64,000 nucleotides of DNA from Candidatus Amulumruptor caecigallinarius (lineage in GTDB: Bacteria > Bacteroidota > Bacteroidia > Bacteroidales > Muribaculaceae), in the NCBI GenBank assembly GCA_023665605.1, contig JAMPDP010000001.1:319129-383128 (forward strand). Direction: 5' to 3'. Within the stretch, counting starts at the first letter, position 1, and every line of letters starts with the position of its first letter. A model generated the notes under the pieces. That model made no database searches, had not been told where the DNA came from, and was given only the letters and a program-made list of their open reading frames with translations. Positions 25,191 to 33,652 of the stretch are shown in pieces. The translations under genes and the position numbers were made by a program.

Positions 25191-26111
25191 ATGGCAGGCA
25201 AAATCAAAGTTTACGGCAAGGCGCAGAACCGCACTGCCCTGGGCATAGCCCACGCTTATCTGGTGATGTATCCCCACGCCACTTTGGCTGACCTCCGCAA
25301 GGCCTTCCCCAACACCCTCAACCCCGACATGGGTGTCAAGGAACTGTTTCTCCCCGAGGATGAGGCCCGGAAGTTCAACAACAAGATGAACCTATACTTC
25401 GCCAAGGAGGATGAGGTGCTGGAGCTTCAGGACGGTCAGAAGGTGGCTCTTGCTCAGGTATGGTCCAAGCCCTCCTTTGACCGCATGGTCAGTCAGGGCT
25501 CCCTATATGACATAGAGGTGGCCGAGTTTGAGAAGACCTCGCATCCCGGACAGAAGGGTGGCTACCGTCTGGAATATCTCAACGGCTACGTGCCCCCCAT
25601 GCCCGAGAGCAAGAAGAAGAGCCTCGGCTGGCTCTGGGCTCTCCTGGGCATCATCCTGCTCGCACTGATTGCATGGCTCATATTCGGCGGCAAGAAAGAG
25701 GCCGAGACAGTGGTGGTGGAGAAGGTTGTGGAGAAGCAGGTGGTCGTACGCGACACCGTGTTCGTGCAGCTCATCGAGGAGATTGAGGCCAACTTCAACG
25801 CTGCTCAGTTTGAGCAGGGCAAAGCAGACCTCAACGACGATGCCAAGCTCGCTCTGCATGACCTCGCCAAGGTCATGAAGCAGAACCCCTCAATGAAGCT
25901 CCGCATCACCGGCCACACTTCCAGCGAAGGATCCGAGGATGTGAACCAAAAGCTCTCCGCAGACCGCGCCAAGGCTGCCCTTGACTTCCTTGTAAACAAG
26001 GAGGGCATCTCCCCAGAGCGCATCACCTCGCAGGGCAAAGGGTCATCCGAACCCGTTGACCCCAACAACCCTCAAGCCAACCGTCGCACCGAATTTGAGG
26101 TTATAGAATAA
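25191..26111 (+). CDS. Inner-membrane-anchored OmpA/MotB-like protein
   Basis: 306 residues without a signal peptide. An N-terminal domain of about 140 residues of unknown type (TALGIAHAYLVMYPHATLADLRKAFPN) would be cytoplasmic. One transmembrane helix follows (WLWALLGIILLALIAWLIFGG, about 147-167), then a Val/Lys coiled linker and a C-terminal OmpA domain (about 200-306) with ITGHTSSEGS and NRRTEFEVIE. OmpA domains bind peptidoglycan. The topology is like MotB rather than an outer-membrane porin, but no MotA-like partner is present. It links the cytoplasmic proteins of this cluster to the cell wall. Confidence 0.82.
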   Translation: MAGKIKVYGKAQNRTALGIAHAYLVMYPHATLADLRKAFPNTLNPDMGVKELFLPEDEARKFNNKMNLYFAKEDEVLELQDGQKVALAQVWSKPSFDRMVSQGSLYDIEVAEFEKTSHPGQKGGYRLEYLNGYVPPMPESKKKSLGWLWALLGIILLALIAWLIFGGKKEAETVVVEKVVEKQVVVRDTVFVQLIEEIEANFNAAQFEQGKADLNDDAKLALHDLAKVMKQNPSMKLRITGHTSSEGSEDVNQKLSADRAKAALDFLVNKEGISPERITSQGKGSSEPVDPNNPQANRRTEFEVIE

Positions 26112-26159
26112 GCGGCTCCCCCTCATAGGGAACCACTCCCCGTTAACCTCCCGACACTT

Positions 26160-26765
26160 ATGATGAAGAAACTCACACACACTCTCGTAGTCAGCACCAT
26201 GCTCGGCCTCCTCGCATCATGCAGCCCGGGCGAGGCTGACCGCTCATTCTACTCCGAAGTGAAGAGCGTCAACAAGCTCGTGCTCGCCCAAATGGCCATA
26301 TCAAAGATGGCCACAGTGGACGACATGACACTTGACGAAGCCTCCGGCATGAAGCAGACCCTTGCAGCCTTGACAGATGCCGCAAAGATTGGCTCGCGCA
26401 AAGCGGCCTACTCCTACGACACTTACCTACGGGCTTACATTGACCTCTCAACCCTCCAGCCGGAGGATGTGAAGGTCGACGGCAAGGAGATTACCCTCAA
26501 CCTGCCCCCGATACAGACCGAGTTCACCGGCCGCGACATCCAGATTCGCGAGGAGCATTACCGCGTAACCGGTCTGCGCTCTGAGATTGACCCCAAGGAG
26601 CGTGCCGCAATCAAGGAGAAGATGAACGCCTCACTCAAAAAGGAAGTGGAGGAGAAGCCACTCTTCCGCAACAAGCTCACCGAGGAGGCCCGAGCCAAGG
26701 CCGTGACCTACTTCAAGTCGCTCCTTGGCAAGGATGGCTACACCGTGAATGTCAACTTCAAATAA
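26160..26765 (+). CDS. DUF4230 lipoprotein
   Basis: 201 residues. A lipoprotein signal (LVVSTMLGLLASC, Cys at about residue 21 in LLASCSPGE) is followed by a DUF4230-type domain. The first recognisable part is SEVKSVNKLVLAQMAISKMA. The domain then has beta strands (DGKEITLNLPPIQTEFTG) and a C-terminal helix pair ending YFKSLLGKDGYTVNVNFK. DUF4230 has no assigned function. ATG codons at 26160 and 26163 are both possible. A second DUF4230 gene follows in 12 bp. Confidence 0.82.
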   Translation: MMKKLTHTLVVSTMLGLLASCSPGEADRSFYSEVKSVNKLVLAQMAISKMATVDDMTLDEASGMKQTLAALTDAAKIGSRKAAYSYDTYLRAYIDLSTLQPEDVKVDGKEITLNLPPIQTEFTGRDIQIREEHYRVTGLRSEIDPKERAAIKEKMNASLKKEVEEKPLFRNKLTEEARAKAVTYFKSLLGKDGYTVNVNFK

Positions 26766-26777
26766 CCGCTCACCGAC

Positions 26778-27350
26778 ATGAAAAAATTAGCATTCCTCCC
26801 CTATCTTATTGTTCTGGCGGTGATTTGCGGCGTGGCCATCTGGTGGTATTGCTCGCCCGAGGTGGACCGCGTGAAGATCAGTGAAGGCAAGATCTCTGAC
26901 ATCAAGCCGATGGTGCAGCTCTGCGCCCTGGAGGTGTATGAGGATGTGCCGGTGAAGGGTGACGTAGACTCACGCCACATCTTTGCCAAGACCACTCTAA
27001 ACGGGTTCATATCCTTTGACCTGGAGAAGCTGGCCACCGAGGAACGCGGCGACACCCTCATCGTAACTCTCCCGCCGGAGATTATCGAAGTGAATGAATC
27101 CACCGAGGATGGCACTTACCGGGTTATTGACACCTGGAACGACGACTTCTTCGGGAGCTCCAACATCACCACCGCCGAGGAGAACGCCATCAAGGCTCGT
27201 GCTCAGGAGAACTTCCGCAAGGGGCTCTACACCAAGGGGTACGTCAAGCGTGCCCGCAGCGAGGCCGTTACCAACCTAACTTCGATGCTCACGGCTCTCA
27301 CCGGCAAGCCCGTGGTGGTCAATGACCCCACACCCGAAGGCTCGCTTTGA
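26778..27350 (+). CDS. DUF4230 membrane protein
   Basis: 190 residues. An N-terminal hydrophobic segment (LAFLPYLIVLAVICGVAIWWY) anchors it. The rest parallels the preceding DUF4230 protein: VKISEGKISDIKPMVQLCALEVYEDVPV, then GDTLIVTLPPEIIEVNEST and a helical end (ENFRKGLYTKGYVKRARSEAVTNLTSMLTAL). The two may act as a hetero-pair at the inner membrane, one lipid-anchored and one helix-anchored. Function unknown. Confidence 0.82.
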   Translation: MKKLAFLPYLIVLAVICGVAIWWYCSPEVDRVKISEGKISDIKPMVQLCALEVYEDVPVKGDVDSRHIFAKTTLNGFISFDLEKLATEERGDTLIVTLPPEIIEVNESTEDGTYRVIDTWNDDFFGSSNITTAEENAIKARAQENFRKGLYTKGYVKRARSEAVTNLTSMLTALTGKPVVVNDPTPEGSL

Positions 27351-27398
27351 GTGCGCTTATCACATCACCACAAGCTCTAATATCAACCTCTAAACATC

Positions 27399-27713
27399 AT
27401 GGCAGACCTCAGTTTGGATGGCCGCAAGAAAGTAAAAGGCCTCAAGGACGACTTCAAGAAATGTTTCGGCGCTACCCTGCGCGTCTACACCACCCCCTCA
27501 TGCAAGAGCCCCGCAAAGGATGATGCCACCCTGGCATCGCTGCGCGCCGAGGGTAAAGCCGGCGGCGCTTGCACCTTCGGCGGCAACCTCAAAGTGGGCA
27601 GCTTCGAGAAGAAAGTGGCTGACCTCTACGGCATCGGCGTACAGGTAGCCACCCCCGACAACAAGAAGCTCGCCCCGGACGACATCACCCTCGCCGCAGC
27701 CGGCAAGCTCTGA
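27399..27713 (+). CDS. Small globular protein, unknown function
   Basis: 104 residues with no signal. The pattern FGATLRVYTTP...DDATLASLR...GGNLKVGSFEKKVADLYGI followed by DDITLAAAGKL resembles a ubiquitin-like or beta-grasp arrangement. It also reminds me of small hypothetical proteins in many bacteria, but I cannot name the family. It lies 48 bp after the second DUF4230 gene. A strong hairpin with a short U run follows at 27744, splitting the cluster into two parts. Confidence 0.68.
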   Translation: MADLSLDGRKKVKGLKDDFKKCFGATLRVYTTPSCKSPAKDDATLASLRAEGKAGGACTFGGNLKVGSFEKKVADLYGIGVQVATPDNKKLAPDDITLAAAGKL

Positions 27714-27743
27714 CTCTCTCGCTTTTTTATCCACATCATCACT

Positions 27744-27774
27744 GCCGGGGAGGGGAAGCACACCGCTCCCCGGC
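27744..27774 (+). terminator. Intrinsic terminator within the cluster
   Basis: GCCGGGGAG (27744-27752) pairs exactly with CTCCCCGGC (27766-27774), followed by ATATTTT. It should end or attenuate transcription before the 27788 gene. Confidence 0.7.
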
Positions 27775-27787
27775 ATATTTTCCTGCA

Positions 27788-28036
27788 ATGGCCAACAAAG
27801 CATATTACCGCAAGTTGATTGTGGACAAGCGTGCACAGCTTGCCAATGAGCGCGCCGCCAAGAAGCGCGACAACGAGTCGTATGCCCGCATGATCAAGAG
27901 CGCCACATCCCCCTCGGGCAAAGCCTCCTACCGCAAGAGCAAGATAGACCGAGCAGCTGCCCATGACCGCCGCATCGAGAGCCTCAAAGTGGAGATAGCC
28001 CGTCTGCAACTTGAAGTGGCCCGCGCCCCGAAATAA
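27788..28036 (+). CDS. Small basic coiled-coil protein, unknown function
   Basis: 82 residues. It is almost entirely helical with heptad-like spacing (LIVDKRAQLANERAAKKRD...RRIESLKVEIARLQLEVA), predicting a coiled coil of about 75 residues, strongly basic. No family recognised. It starts 13 bp after a terminator hairpin, so expression may rely on read-through or an unseen start. It is separated by 39 bp from the next small gene. Confidence 0.62.
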   Translation: MANKAYYRKLIVDKRAQLANERAAKKRDNESYARMIKSATSPSGKASYRKSKIDRAAAHDRRIESLKVEIARLQLEVARAPK

Positions 28037-28075
28037 CCGCTTCGGTCTTTCTCTCTCTATTATATCGGATTTATC

Positions 28076-28360
28076 ATGTTGATCGACAAAATCAAGTCTA
28101 CGGCCGGGGCCATATCCGCAAGCGGCAAGAAGCAGCTTGAGAGCATGGCCGTCACGGCTGACAGCCTCAGGAAGTGGGCCGAGAAAGCCCCCGACACCAT
28201 ACATGAGTATGCCTCCCGGTTTGATGCGGACGAAATGTGGCAGAAGATTGAGAAATGGGGCGTGAAGGCCGGGCAGGACCTCGTGATTATGGTTCTCGCC
28301 ATGTACTACACAATCCGCAAATTCATACCGGCCATCAACGAAAAATTCACAAAGAAATGA
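28076..28360 (+). CDS. Small membrane-associated protein, unknown function
   Basis: 94 residues. A charged helical N-terminal two-thirds (SGKKQLESMAVTADSLRKWAEK) precedes a short hydrophobic segment (GQDLVIMVLAMYYTIRKFIPA, about 67-87) and a basic end. The stop overlaps the ATG of the YkvA-like gene (ATGA), so they are translationally coupled and probably partners. Not assigned to a family. Confidence 0.68.
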   Translation: MLIDKIKSTAGAISASGKKQLESMAVTADSLRKWAEKAPDTIHEYASRFDADEMWQKIEKWGVKAGQDLVIMVLAMYYTIRKFIPAINEKFTKK

Positions 28361-28644
28361 CTGACAACAACATAACACCCAAGCCAAGCATCCCCTGGGG
28401 TGACGTTCTGATGATAGCCGGAGCAATAGCCTACTTCGTGATGCCGGTGGACCTGATACCCGATGCAATGCCGGGCATCGGATTCTCTGATGACCTTGCC
28501 GCACTCACCATGGTGTTTCGCAAGGCCAAAAGCATCATGAGCTCCGGGGCCTTCGGCGAGGCCGCTCAAAAGGCTTCTGAGCTGATGGGCGACAAATTCA
28601 ATGCCGAGGATGCCGCCAAGCTCGCAAACAAACTCATGAAATAA
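28357..28644 (+). CDS. YkvA/DUF1232 small membrane protein
   Basis: 95 residues from the ATG that overlaps the previous TGA. The DUF1232 hallmark VMPVDLIPDAMPGIGFSDDLAAL (Y/V-x-PxDLIPD...G...DD) is clear at about residues 28-50, preceded by a hydrophobic stretch. YkvA-type proteins are small membrane proteins of unknown function, sometimes linked to stress and membrane homeostasis. The rest is an amphipathic helix ending AAKLANKLMK. Neighbour spacing (4-bp overlap, then 10 bp) supports one operon. Confidence 0.82.
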   Translation: MTDNNITPKPSIPWGDVLMIAGAIAYFVMPVDLIPDAMPGIGFSDDLAALTMVFRKAKSIMSSGAFGEAAQKASELMGDKFNAEDAAKLANKLMK

Positions 28645-28654
28645 GCGTACGGGG

Positions 28655-29050
28655 ATGGGAGCATTTTTCAAAGCATTCTGGACCCGCATGGGCCGTAACA
28701 CCGGCAACCGTGTGAGCAACGCCATATTCGGCGACAAATGGGCCACCCCCTATCGCGTGGCCGTGAACAGGGATAACCGGGACTCCGACAACACGCCCTC
28801 CGGCCGAAGCACCTCCCGGGGCAGCCGCCGGAACGGCCGGAGCCGGGGCAATCACAGTGTTTCACATGCCTCCTCATCACCTCGTCGGAGCAGCGGACGC
28901 ACACTCTATTGGCTTGCCGGAATTGTGCTGTTTTGCGGCACATACAATGCCATCATCAACCCCAACAAGGAGGATATTGTGCTGTTGCTGATGCTGTGGG
29001 CTGTGGCGATAGCCTGGTTTGTAATCCGGCTCCGCACATCCCGCTCATGA
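28655..29050 (+). CDS. Small two-helix membrane protein with Ser/Arg-rich linker
   Basis: 131 residues. A short N-terminal amphipathic helix (MGAFFKAFWTRMGR) precedes a disordered Ser/Arg/Gly-rich region (about 45-83) and two close transmembrane segments (LYWLAGIVLFCGTYNAII and DIVLLLMLWAVAIAWFVI). The stop overlaps the start of the ion-channel gene (ATGA), so it may be an auxiliary subunit. This is inference from coupling only; no family is recognised. Confidence 0.66.
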   Translation: MGAFFKAFWTRMGRNTGNRVSNAIFGDKWATPYRVAVNRDNRDSDNTPSGRSTSRGSRRNGRSRGNHSVSHASSSPRRSSGRTLYWLAGIVLFCGTYNAIINPNKEDIVLLLMLWAVAIAWFVIRLRTSRS

Positions 29051-30750
29051 AGCTAAGGAGCGACATCCGCCGACTGCGCGCTGCACTCGGGCGCGTGTTT
29101 GACGACAACCTCGACACCCGCCAGTGGTACAATGTGGTTGACTGGGTCATCGTGTTCATGATCATCCTCTGCGGCGTCAATGAGTTCATAGCCACATTCG
29201 ACTGGCCGGAGTCCGTGGCGCGCATATTCGAGTGGATTAACACGGTGACGCTATGGTTCTTCGTCGTGGAGGTGAGTCTGCGCATATGGGCAGCCCCGGA
29301 GCAATCGCCCCGCTTCAAAGGCTTCATGGGGAGAATACGCTACTGCTTCACCTTCTACGGGTTCATCGACTGGGTGTCAACATACCCCTTTCTGATCCAG
29401 TACTTCGTGCCTATCCCCACACGCGGGTTGTGCATACTGCGTGTGGCCCGCATCATCCGTGTGTTCCGCATCACGCGCTATGCCAAGTCTTTCGGGCTCC
29501 TCTCCAACTCTATTCGGGCGAAGAAAAACGAGCTGATTGTATCGCTCCAGTTCCTGCTGATTGTCACTTTCATGCTCTCGCTCATCCTCTTCTACTATGA
29601 GCACGAGGCACAGCCGGAGGTCTACGACAACGGTTTCTCATCCGTTCTGTGGGCCTTCGCGCAATATATCGGCGACCCCGGGGAGTTTGCCCAGACTCCG
29701 CCGGTCACCGTTGCAGGACGTGTCATAGCGTGCATTGTGGGCATTCTCGGCATAGCCATCGTGGCAGTGCCGGCCGGTATCCTTGGGTCAGCGTTCGTCG
29801 ACGAGATGGAGCAGGAGGCGCGTCGTGAGCGTGTGGCCGAGAGTGGCCGCAGGCTGCGCCTGAGCTTTCAGCGCAAACTTGACCGTCCGACGGGCTTTCA
29901 GGTCTGTCCCCCCTTTCAGTCGGTGGCTAACGTCGTAGTGCGCCAGAAGATGTCGGAGAATGACATCTTAGAGGCCGCCTGTGCCGTACCCGGATTCCGC
30001 ATCTCCAACCTTGCGGCGACAATCCCGGTGGCCAACAACCCGATGGACCGCCTTGTCGTGGAGCTCTTTGAATGCAACCGTCCTTACGGCTTGCGCATTG
30101 ACCGAGGCTCAAGGATGACCATTGTGGCCACGTCAAGCTACATAGACCCCTGCACGGGCAACTTCGCTTATTACCTTGCCATGATTGGCGGCTTCAATCT
30201 GGTGAGCCGGGAGCTTGGTTCGCAAGCTCCCGCGATTTCGTTCTACAACGTCAAGGAGAGTACCCGCACGGAGGAGGGGTTCACCGAGTTCATGGCTGAT
30301 GTGGAGGAGTTTGCGGCACGTCCCGGGGCATGGACACTCACCCTGCTGGCGGCAAGTGGCAGCGAGGAGCCGGAGTATGACACTCAGATTCACTTCGGCA
30401 CAGGTGCGACGAAAGGCTCCGAGGAGGTGGGCAGCCTTGTCACCGACAAGGAGCGTTTCCTTGATTTTTACTCTGCACTGTCCGGCACCCTTGAGCAGCG
30501 CGAGGGAGTGCAATGCGACCTCGGTCGTTACCACAGCACGGCGCAGTCCGCACTCTACCTGCGCCGGCTTGCGCGGCAGCAAGAGCCCAATGACTTCGTG
30601 ATGCGTGTGGCGTGGAGCGTGATGCTCTGGAGTCCGCGCCGCCTCGAAGTGGCCCGACTCATAGCCGATGCCATCAACCGGTCACTGCTGGGCACCGATG
30701 GCAACCCATCGGTAGCCACACTGACCGTCAAGGATTTCGGTTACACCTGA
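29047..30750 (+). CDS. Voltage-sensor ion channel with unusual selectivity filter
   Basis: 567 residues. S1-S4 occupy about residues 25-150. S4 has a basic residue every third position (R126, R132, R135, R138, R141, R144, K147), a classical voltage sensor. The S5-pore-S6 region (about 160-255) has a pore helix SSVLWAFAQ followed by YIGDPGEF (Y207-F214) where K+ channels have TVGYG, then a typical S6 (VAGRVIACIVGILGIAIVAVPAGI) with the AVPAGI gate motif. A C-terminal cytoplasmic region of about 310 residues has no domain I recognise. Ion selectivity cannot be inferred. Last gene of the cluster. Confidence 0.85.
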   Translation: MKLRSDIRRLRAALGRVFDDNLDTRQWYNVVDWVIVFMIILCGVNEFIATFDWPESVARIFEWINTVTLWFFVVEVSLRIWAAPEQSPRFKGFMGRIRYCFTFYGFIDWVSTYPFLIQYFVPIPTRGLCILRVARIIRVFRITRYAKSFGLLSNSIRAKKNELIVSLQFLLIVTFMLSLILFYYEHEAQPEVYDNGFSSVLWAFAQYIGDPGEFAQTPPVTVAGRVIACIVGILGIAIVAVPAGILGSAFVDEMEQEARRERVAESGRRLRLSFQRKLDRPTGFQVCPPFQSVANVVVRQKMSENDILEAACAVPGFRISNLAATIPVANNPMDRLVVELFECNRPYGLRIDRGSRMTIVATSSYIDPCTGNFAYYLAMIGGFNLVSRELGSQAPAISFYNVKESTRTEEGFTEFMADVEEFAARPGAWTLTLLAASGSEEPEYDTQIHFGTGATKGSEEVGSLVTDKERFLDFYSALSGTLEQREGVQCDLGRYHSTAQSALYLRRLARQQEPNDFVMRVAWSVMLWSPRRLEVARLIADAINRSLLGTDGNPSVATLTVKDFGYT

Positions 30751-30792
30751 GCCGGGTCTGTGTTTCTGTCATCACGTTACGCGAAAAAGTGT

Positions 30793-30800
30793 TATTTTTG
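30793..30800 (+). promoter_or_regulatory. Promoter -7 box for the HAD-aroB pair
   Basis: TATTTTTG followed by CG matches TAnnTTTG, 30 bp before the start codon. It separates these genes from the upstream channel cluster. Confidence 0.6.
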
Positions 30801-30829
30801 CGTAGGTTTCTCATTCAATTTTTATAGTG

Positions 30830-31573
30830 ATGACTGACTTCACCAATGATATACGGCGCTTTCTTGAGGCGCACCACTATGAGAGCTTTGAGCCCCGCGC
30901 AGCCCTCATCGACATGGATGGGGTCCTCTATGACTCAATGCCCGGCCACGCCCGGGCATGGCAACAGATGGCCACATCTCATGGCATAGAGTGCACCTTC
31001 GAGGAGTTTTTCGGCTATGAGGGTATGACAGGCCCGGCCACCATCAACATCCTGTTCAACCGCGCCTTCGGCCGCAACGCCACGGCTGACGAGGTGAAAG
31101 CCCTCTACAAGGAGAAGTCCGACAACTTCTCCGCTCAGGGGCTTCCCCCCAAGATGCCCGGCTTTGACAGCGTGATGGCTACCCTGCGTGAGCGTGGCCT
31201 GAGCCGCGTGCTCGTTACAGGCAGCGGCCAGCGGTCGCTCATTGACCGCATCGCCGCTGACTACCCCGGAGCCTTCCCTCCGGGGATGGCTGTCACCGGG
31301 GCTGACGTGGCTCACGGCAAGCCTGACCCGGAGCCGTATCTCAAAGCCATGAAGCTGGCTGACGTGAAGCCCTGGCAGAGCATCGTCATCGAGAACGCCC
31401 CCTGCGGTGTCACCGCCGGGGCACGCTCCGGGGCATTCACCGTGGGCGTGGCCACCGGGCCGATACCCCTTGAGGAACTCGCCAAGGCCGGTGCTGCCGT
31501 CACCTTTGCCTCCATGCCTGACTTTGCCGAGGCTCTCCCGACCCTCCTTGACCAACTCGCTAACGCTCACTGA
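30830..31573 (+). CDS. HAD-superfamily phosphatase/phosphoglucomutase-like
   Basis: 247 residues from the ATG at 30830; an in-frame GTG sits directly before it. Catalytic LIDMDGVLYDS gives the DxD nucleophile motif, and a helical cap (about 40-100) follows. VLVTGSGQRS gives motif II, and GKPDPEPYLKAM with VIENAPCGVTAGARSG gives motifs III and IV. The layout fits the beta-phosphoglucomutase/sugar-phosphate phosphatase subgroup, with an acidic D/N after the DDD/END loop. Exact substrate unknown. It ends 10 bp before aroB. Confidence 0.88.
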   Translation: MTDFTNDIRRFLEAHHYESFEPRAALIDMDGVLYDSMPGHARAWQQMATSHGIECTFEEFFGYEGMTGPATINILFNRAFGRNATADEVKALYKEKSDNFSAQGLPPKMPGFDSVMATLRERGLSRVLVTGSGQRSLIDRIAADYPGAFPPGMAVTGADVAHGKPDPEPYLKAMKLADVKPWQSIVIENAPCGVTAGARSGAFTVGVATGPIPLEELAKAGAAVTFASMPDFAEALPTLLDQLANAH

Positions 31574-31583
31574 CCATCCCGTC

Positions 31584-32645
31584 ATGTCTCAGACCCTCAC
31601 ATTCACCAACGCACCCGGCCGCTACCTTGACTCACTTGTCAAAACTATTGCCCCCAAGGGTAATATTTTCTTGTTGACTGACAGCAATACTCGCGCCAAG
31701 GTATACCCTCTACTGGCTGAGGAGAGCCTGGTAGCCGCTCAGGCCTCCGTAATCGAGATCCCGGCGGGCGATGTCAACAAAAACCTCACATCCCTCACCC
31801 ACATCTGGTCACAACTTGTGGCCGGCGGGGCCACTCGCCGCTCGCTGCTGATCAACCTCGGTGGCGGCATGGTGACAGACATCGGCGGCTTCGCTGCCGC
31901 CACCTTCAAGCGGGGCATCCCCTTCATCAACCTGCCCACCACGCTCCTCGGTGCCGTAGATGCTGCCGTGGGGGGGAAGACCGGCATCAACTTCGAGGGA
32001 CTGAAAAACGAAATCGGAGCGTTTCGCGAGGCCGAGGAGGTGATAATCTCCACCATCTACTTCGCCACGCTGCCGCCGGCGGAGATGCTGTCGGGCTACG
32101 GCGAGATGCTCAAGCACGGGCTGCTGGCCTCGCGCGAGGAGTTTACGGCCCTCCTGGCCCATGACCCCGTAGAGGGTGATCTCGAAGCACTGTTGCCATT
32201 GCTGGAGCGCAACGTCAAGGTGAAGCGAGATGTCGTGGCACAGGACCCCACCGAGAAGGGGCTGCGCAAGGCTCTCAACCTTGGCCACACCCCCGGGCAT
32301 GCCTTTGAGTCATGGGCTATGGCCCGCAAGCAACCAGTGCCGCACGGCTATGCCGTGGCATGGGGTCTGCTCGTGGACCTCATCCTCTCGCATCTGTTGG
32401 AAGGGTTCCCCTCCGACCTGCTCCAAAGCTATGCCTCGCGACTGCGCGAACTCTACGGCACCCTCCCCATCGGGTGCAACGATTATGACACCCTGATAGG
32501 CTATATGCGTCACGACAAGAAAAACGAGAGTGCCGATGCCATCAACTTCACCCTCCTTGATGCCCCGGGCCGCGTGCACCTTGATGCCATAGTCCCCGCC
32601 GAGACCATCCGTCAAGCCCTCGATCTGTTCCGCGACTTCGCTTGA
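31584..32645 (+). CDS. aroB: 3-dehydroquinate synthase
   Basis: Second step of the shikimate pathway, NAD- and Zn-dependent. 353 residues from the ATG at 31584; upstream in-frame codons overlap the HAD gene and are not needed. Motifs are the NAD-binding INLGGGMVTDIGGFAAATF, the PTTLLGAVDAAVGGKTGIN signature, SGYGEMLKHGLL, and the Zn ligands in NLGHTPGHAFE. No other aro gene is nearby. Confidence 0.96.
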   Translation: MSQTLTFTNAPGRYLDSLVKTIAPKGNIFLLTDSNTRAKVYPLLAEESLVAAQASVIEIPAGDVNKNLTSLTHIWSQLVAGGATRRSLLINLGGGMVTDIGGFAAATFKRGIPFINLPTTLLGAVDAAVGGKTGINFEGLKNEIGAFREAEEVIISTIYFATLPPAEMLSGYGEMLKHGLLASREEFTALLAHDPVEGDLEALLPLLERNVKVKRDVVAQDPTEKGLRKALNLGHTPGHAFESWAMARKQPVPHGYAVAWGLLVDLILSHLLEGFPSDLLQSYASRLRELYGTLPIGCNDYDTLIGYMRHDKKNESADAINFTLLDAPGRVHLDAIVPAETIRQALDLFRDFA

Positions 32646-32688
32646 GCGCAACGCGCCCCATTAAGGTCGCAAAAGCCAACGGCTTGGA

Positions 32689-33468
32689 TCAAGGCAGCAG
32701 TGTCTGAATTTGCGGCAGCAGACGTGGGAGGTCGAGCTCGGGATTTTCGGGCGCTACGGGCACCACTGAGATGTAATCCTCTGATAGCCAATACTCGTCT
32801 GTATCCGTGCGGTCGGCATCAATGTTGATGAACTCCCCTTTGAGCCAATAGAATGACTGGCCCGATGGGGTGCGGTAACGCTCGTACTCATCTGTCCAGT
32901 AGCCGCGTGCGGCCCGCGCGGCGCGTGCTCCCTTGGGAGTCACCTTCGCGGGGATGTTGACGTTGAGGCACACCCCTTCGGGCAGCCCCTTTTCAAGCAC
33001 CGAGGCGGTGATAGCCTTCACCAAAGGGAGCGAGAGCGAGAAGTCTGCCGCAATGGAGTGATGAGTCAGCGAGAACCCTACCGAAGGAACGCCCGCCATA
33101 CAAGCCTCCTGTGCAGCCCCCATCGTACCGCTGTAAATCACCGCGTTGCCGGTGTTGCTGCCATGGTTGATGCCTGAGAGCACCAGCGCAGGCTTGCGGG
33201 GCACTATCACGTCGAGCGCCAGCTTTACGCAGTCCACCGGCGTGCCGTTGATGGAAAAGAGCTGTGCACCGGCCAGTTCGCCACGCTCCTTGATGAACAG
33301 CGGCCCCTCTACGGTGATGGCACTCGACTTGCCCGACTGGGCAGTCTCAGGCGCGGCGGCTATCACGTCGCCCATGCCCGCGACAGCCTCGGCGAGTGCA
33401 CGGAGTCCCGGAGCCTCAAAACCGTCATCGTTGGTCAAAAGTATGAGAGGGCGGAGTTTTTCGTTCAT
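32689..33468 (-). CDS. surE: 5'/3'-nucleotidase SurE
   Basis: Metal-dependent nucleoside monophosphatase used in stress survival and nucleotide turnover. Signature LILLTNDDGFEAPGLRAL lies at the N-terminus, with the metal site SGINHGSNTGNAVIYSGTMGAA in the middle. About 259 residues when started at MNEKLRP (33468). Upstream ATGs at 33501 and 33522 would add a basic N-terminal tail absent from typical SurE. It is convergent with aroB, with 43 bp between the stops. Confidence 0.94.
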   Translation of the reverse strand: MNEKLRPLILLTNDDGFEAPGLRALAEAVAGMGDVIAAAPETAQSGKSSAITVEGPLFIKERGELAGAQLFSINGTPVDCVKLALDVIVPRKPALVLSGINHGSNTGNAVIYSGTMGAAQEACMAGVPSVGFSLTHHSIAADFSLSLPLVKAITASVLEKGLPEGVCLNVNIPAKVTPKGARAARAARGYWTDEYERYRTPSGQSFYWLKGEFINIDADRTDTDEYWLSEDYISVVPVAPENPELDLPRLLPQIQTLLP

Positions 33469-33554
33469 ATCTGCTTTCGATTTATCGGTATTCCTATTCA
33501 TTTTGCAGCAATGTGTCACCACACCACTACTATCACAAACAAATTTAATGAAAA

Positions 33555-33611
33555 TTTCGTTGATAAAGAATAAACTTCGTAACTTTGCATATCACGCCTG
33601 CGTGAGGCGTG
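33555..33611 (+). promoter_or_regulatory. Promoter and leader hairpin of the DUF4293-DUF4290-rimM run
   Basis: TAACTTTG (33580-33587) is a perfect -7 box with TTTC 21 bp upstream (33555-33558). CACGCCT/AGGCGTG (33593-33611) forms a 7-bp stem just after the predicted start. Confidence 0.65.
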
Positions 33612-33652
33612 CTACCGAGTCCCTTCATCCAATCTCATAACGTAAATATATC

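Noticed and set aside
25191..26111. Zorya-type defence (MotA/MotB-like) system
   Set aside because: The OmpA/MotB-like protein lacks a MotA-like partner and helicase or nuclease genes.
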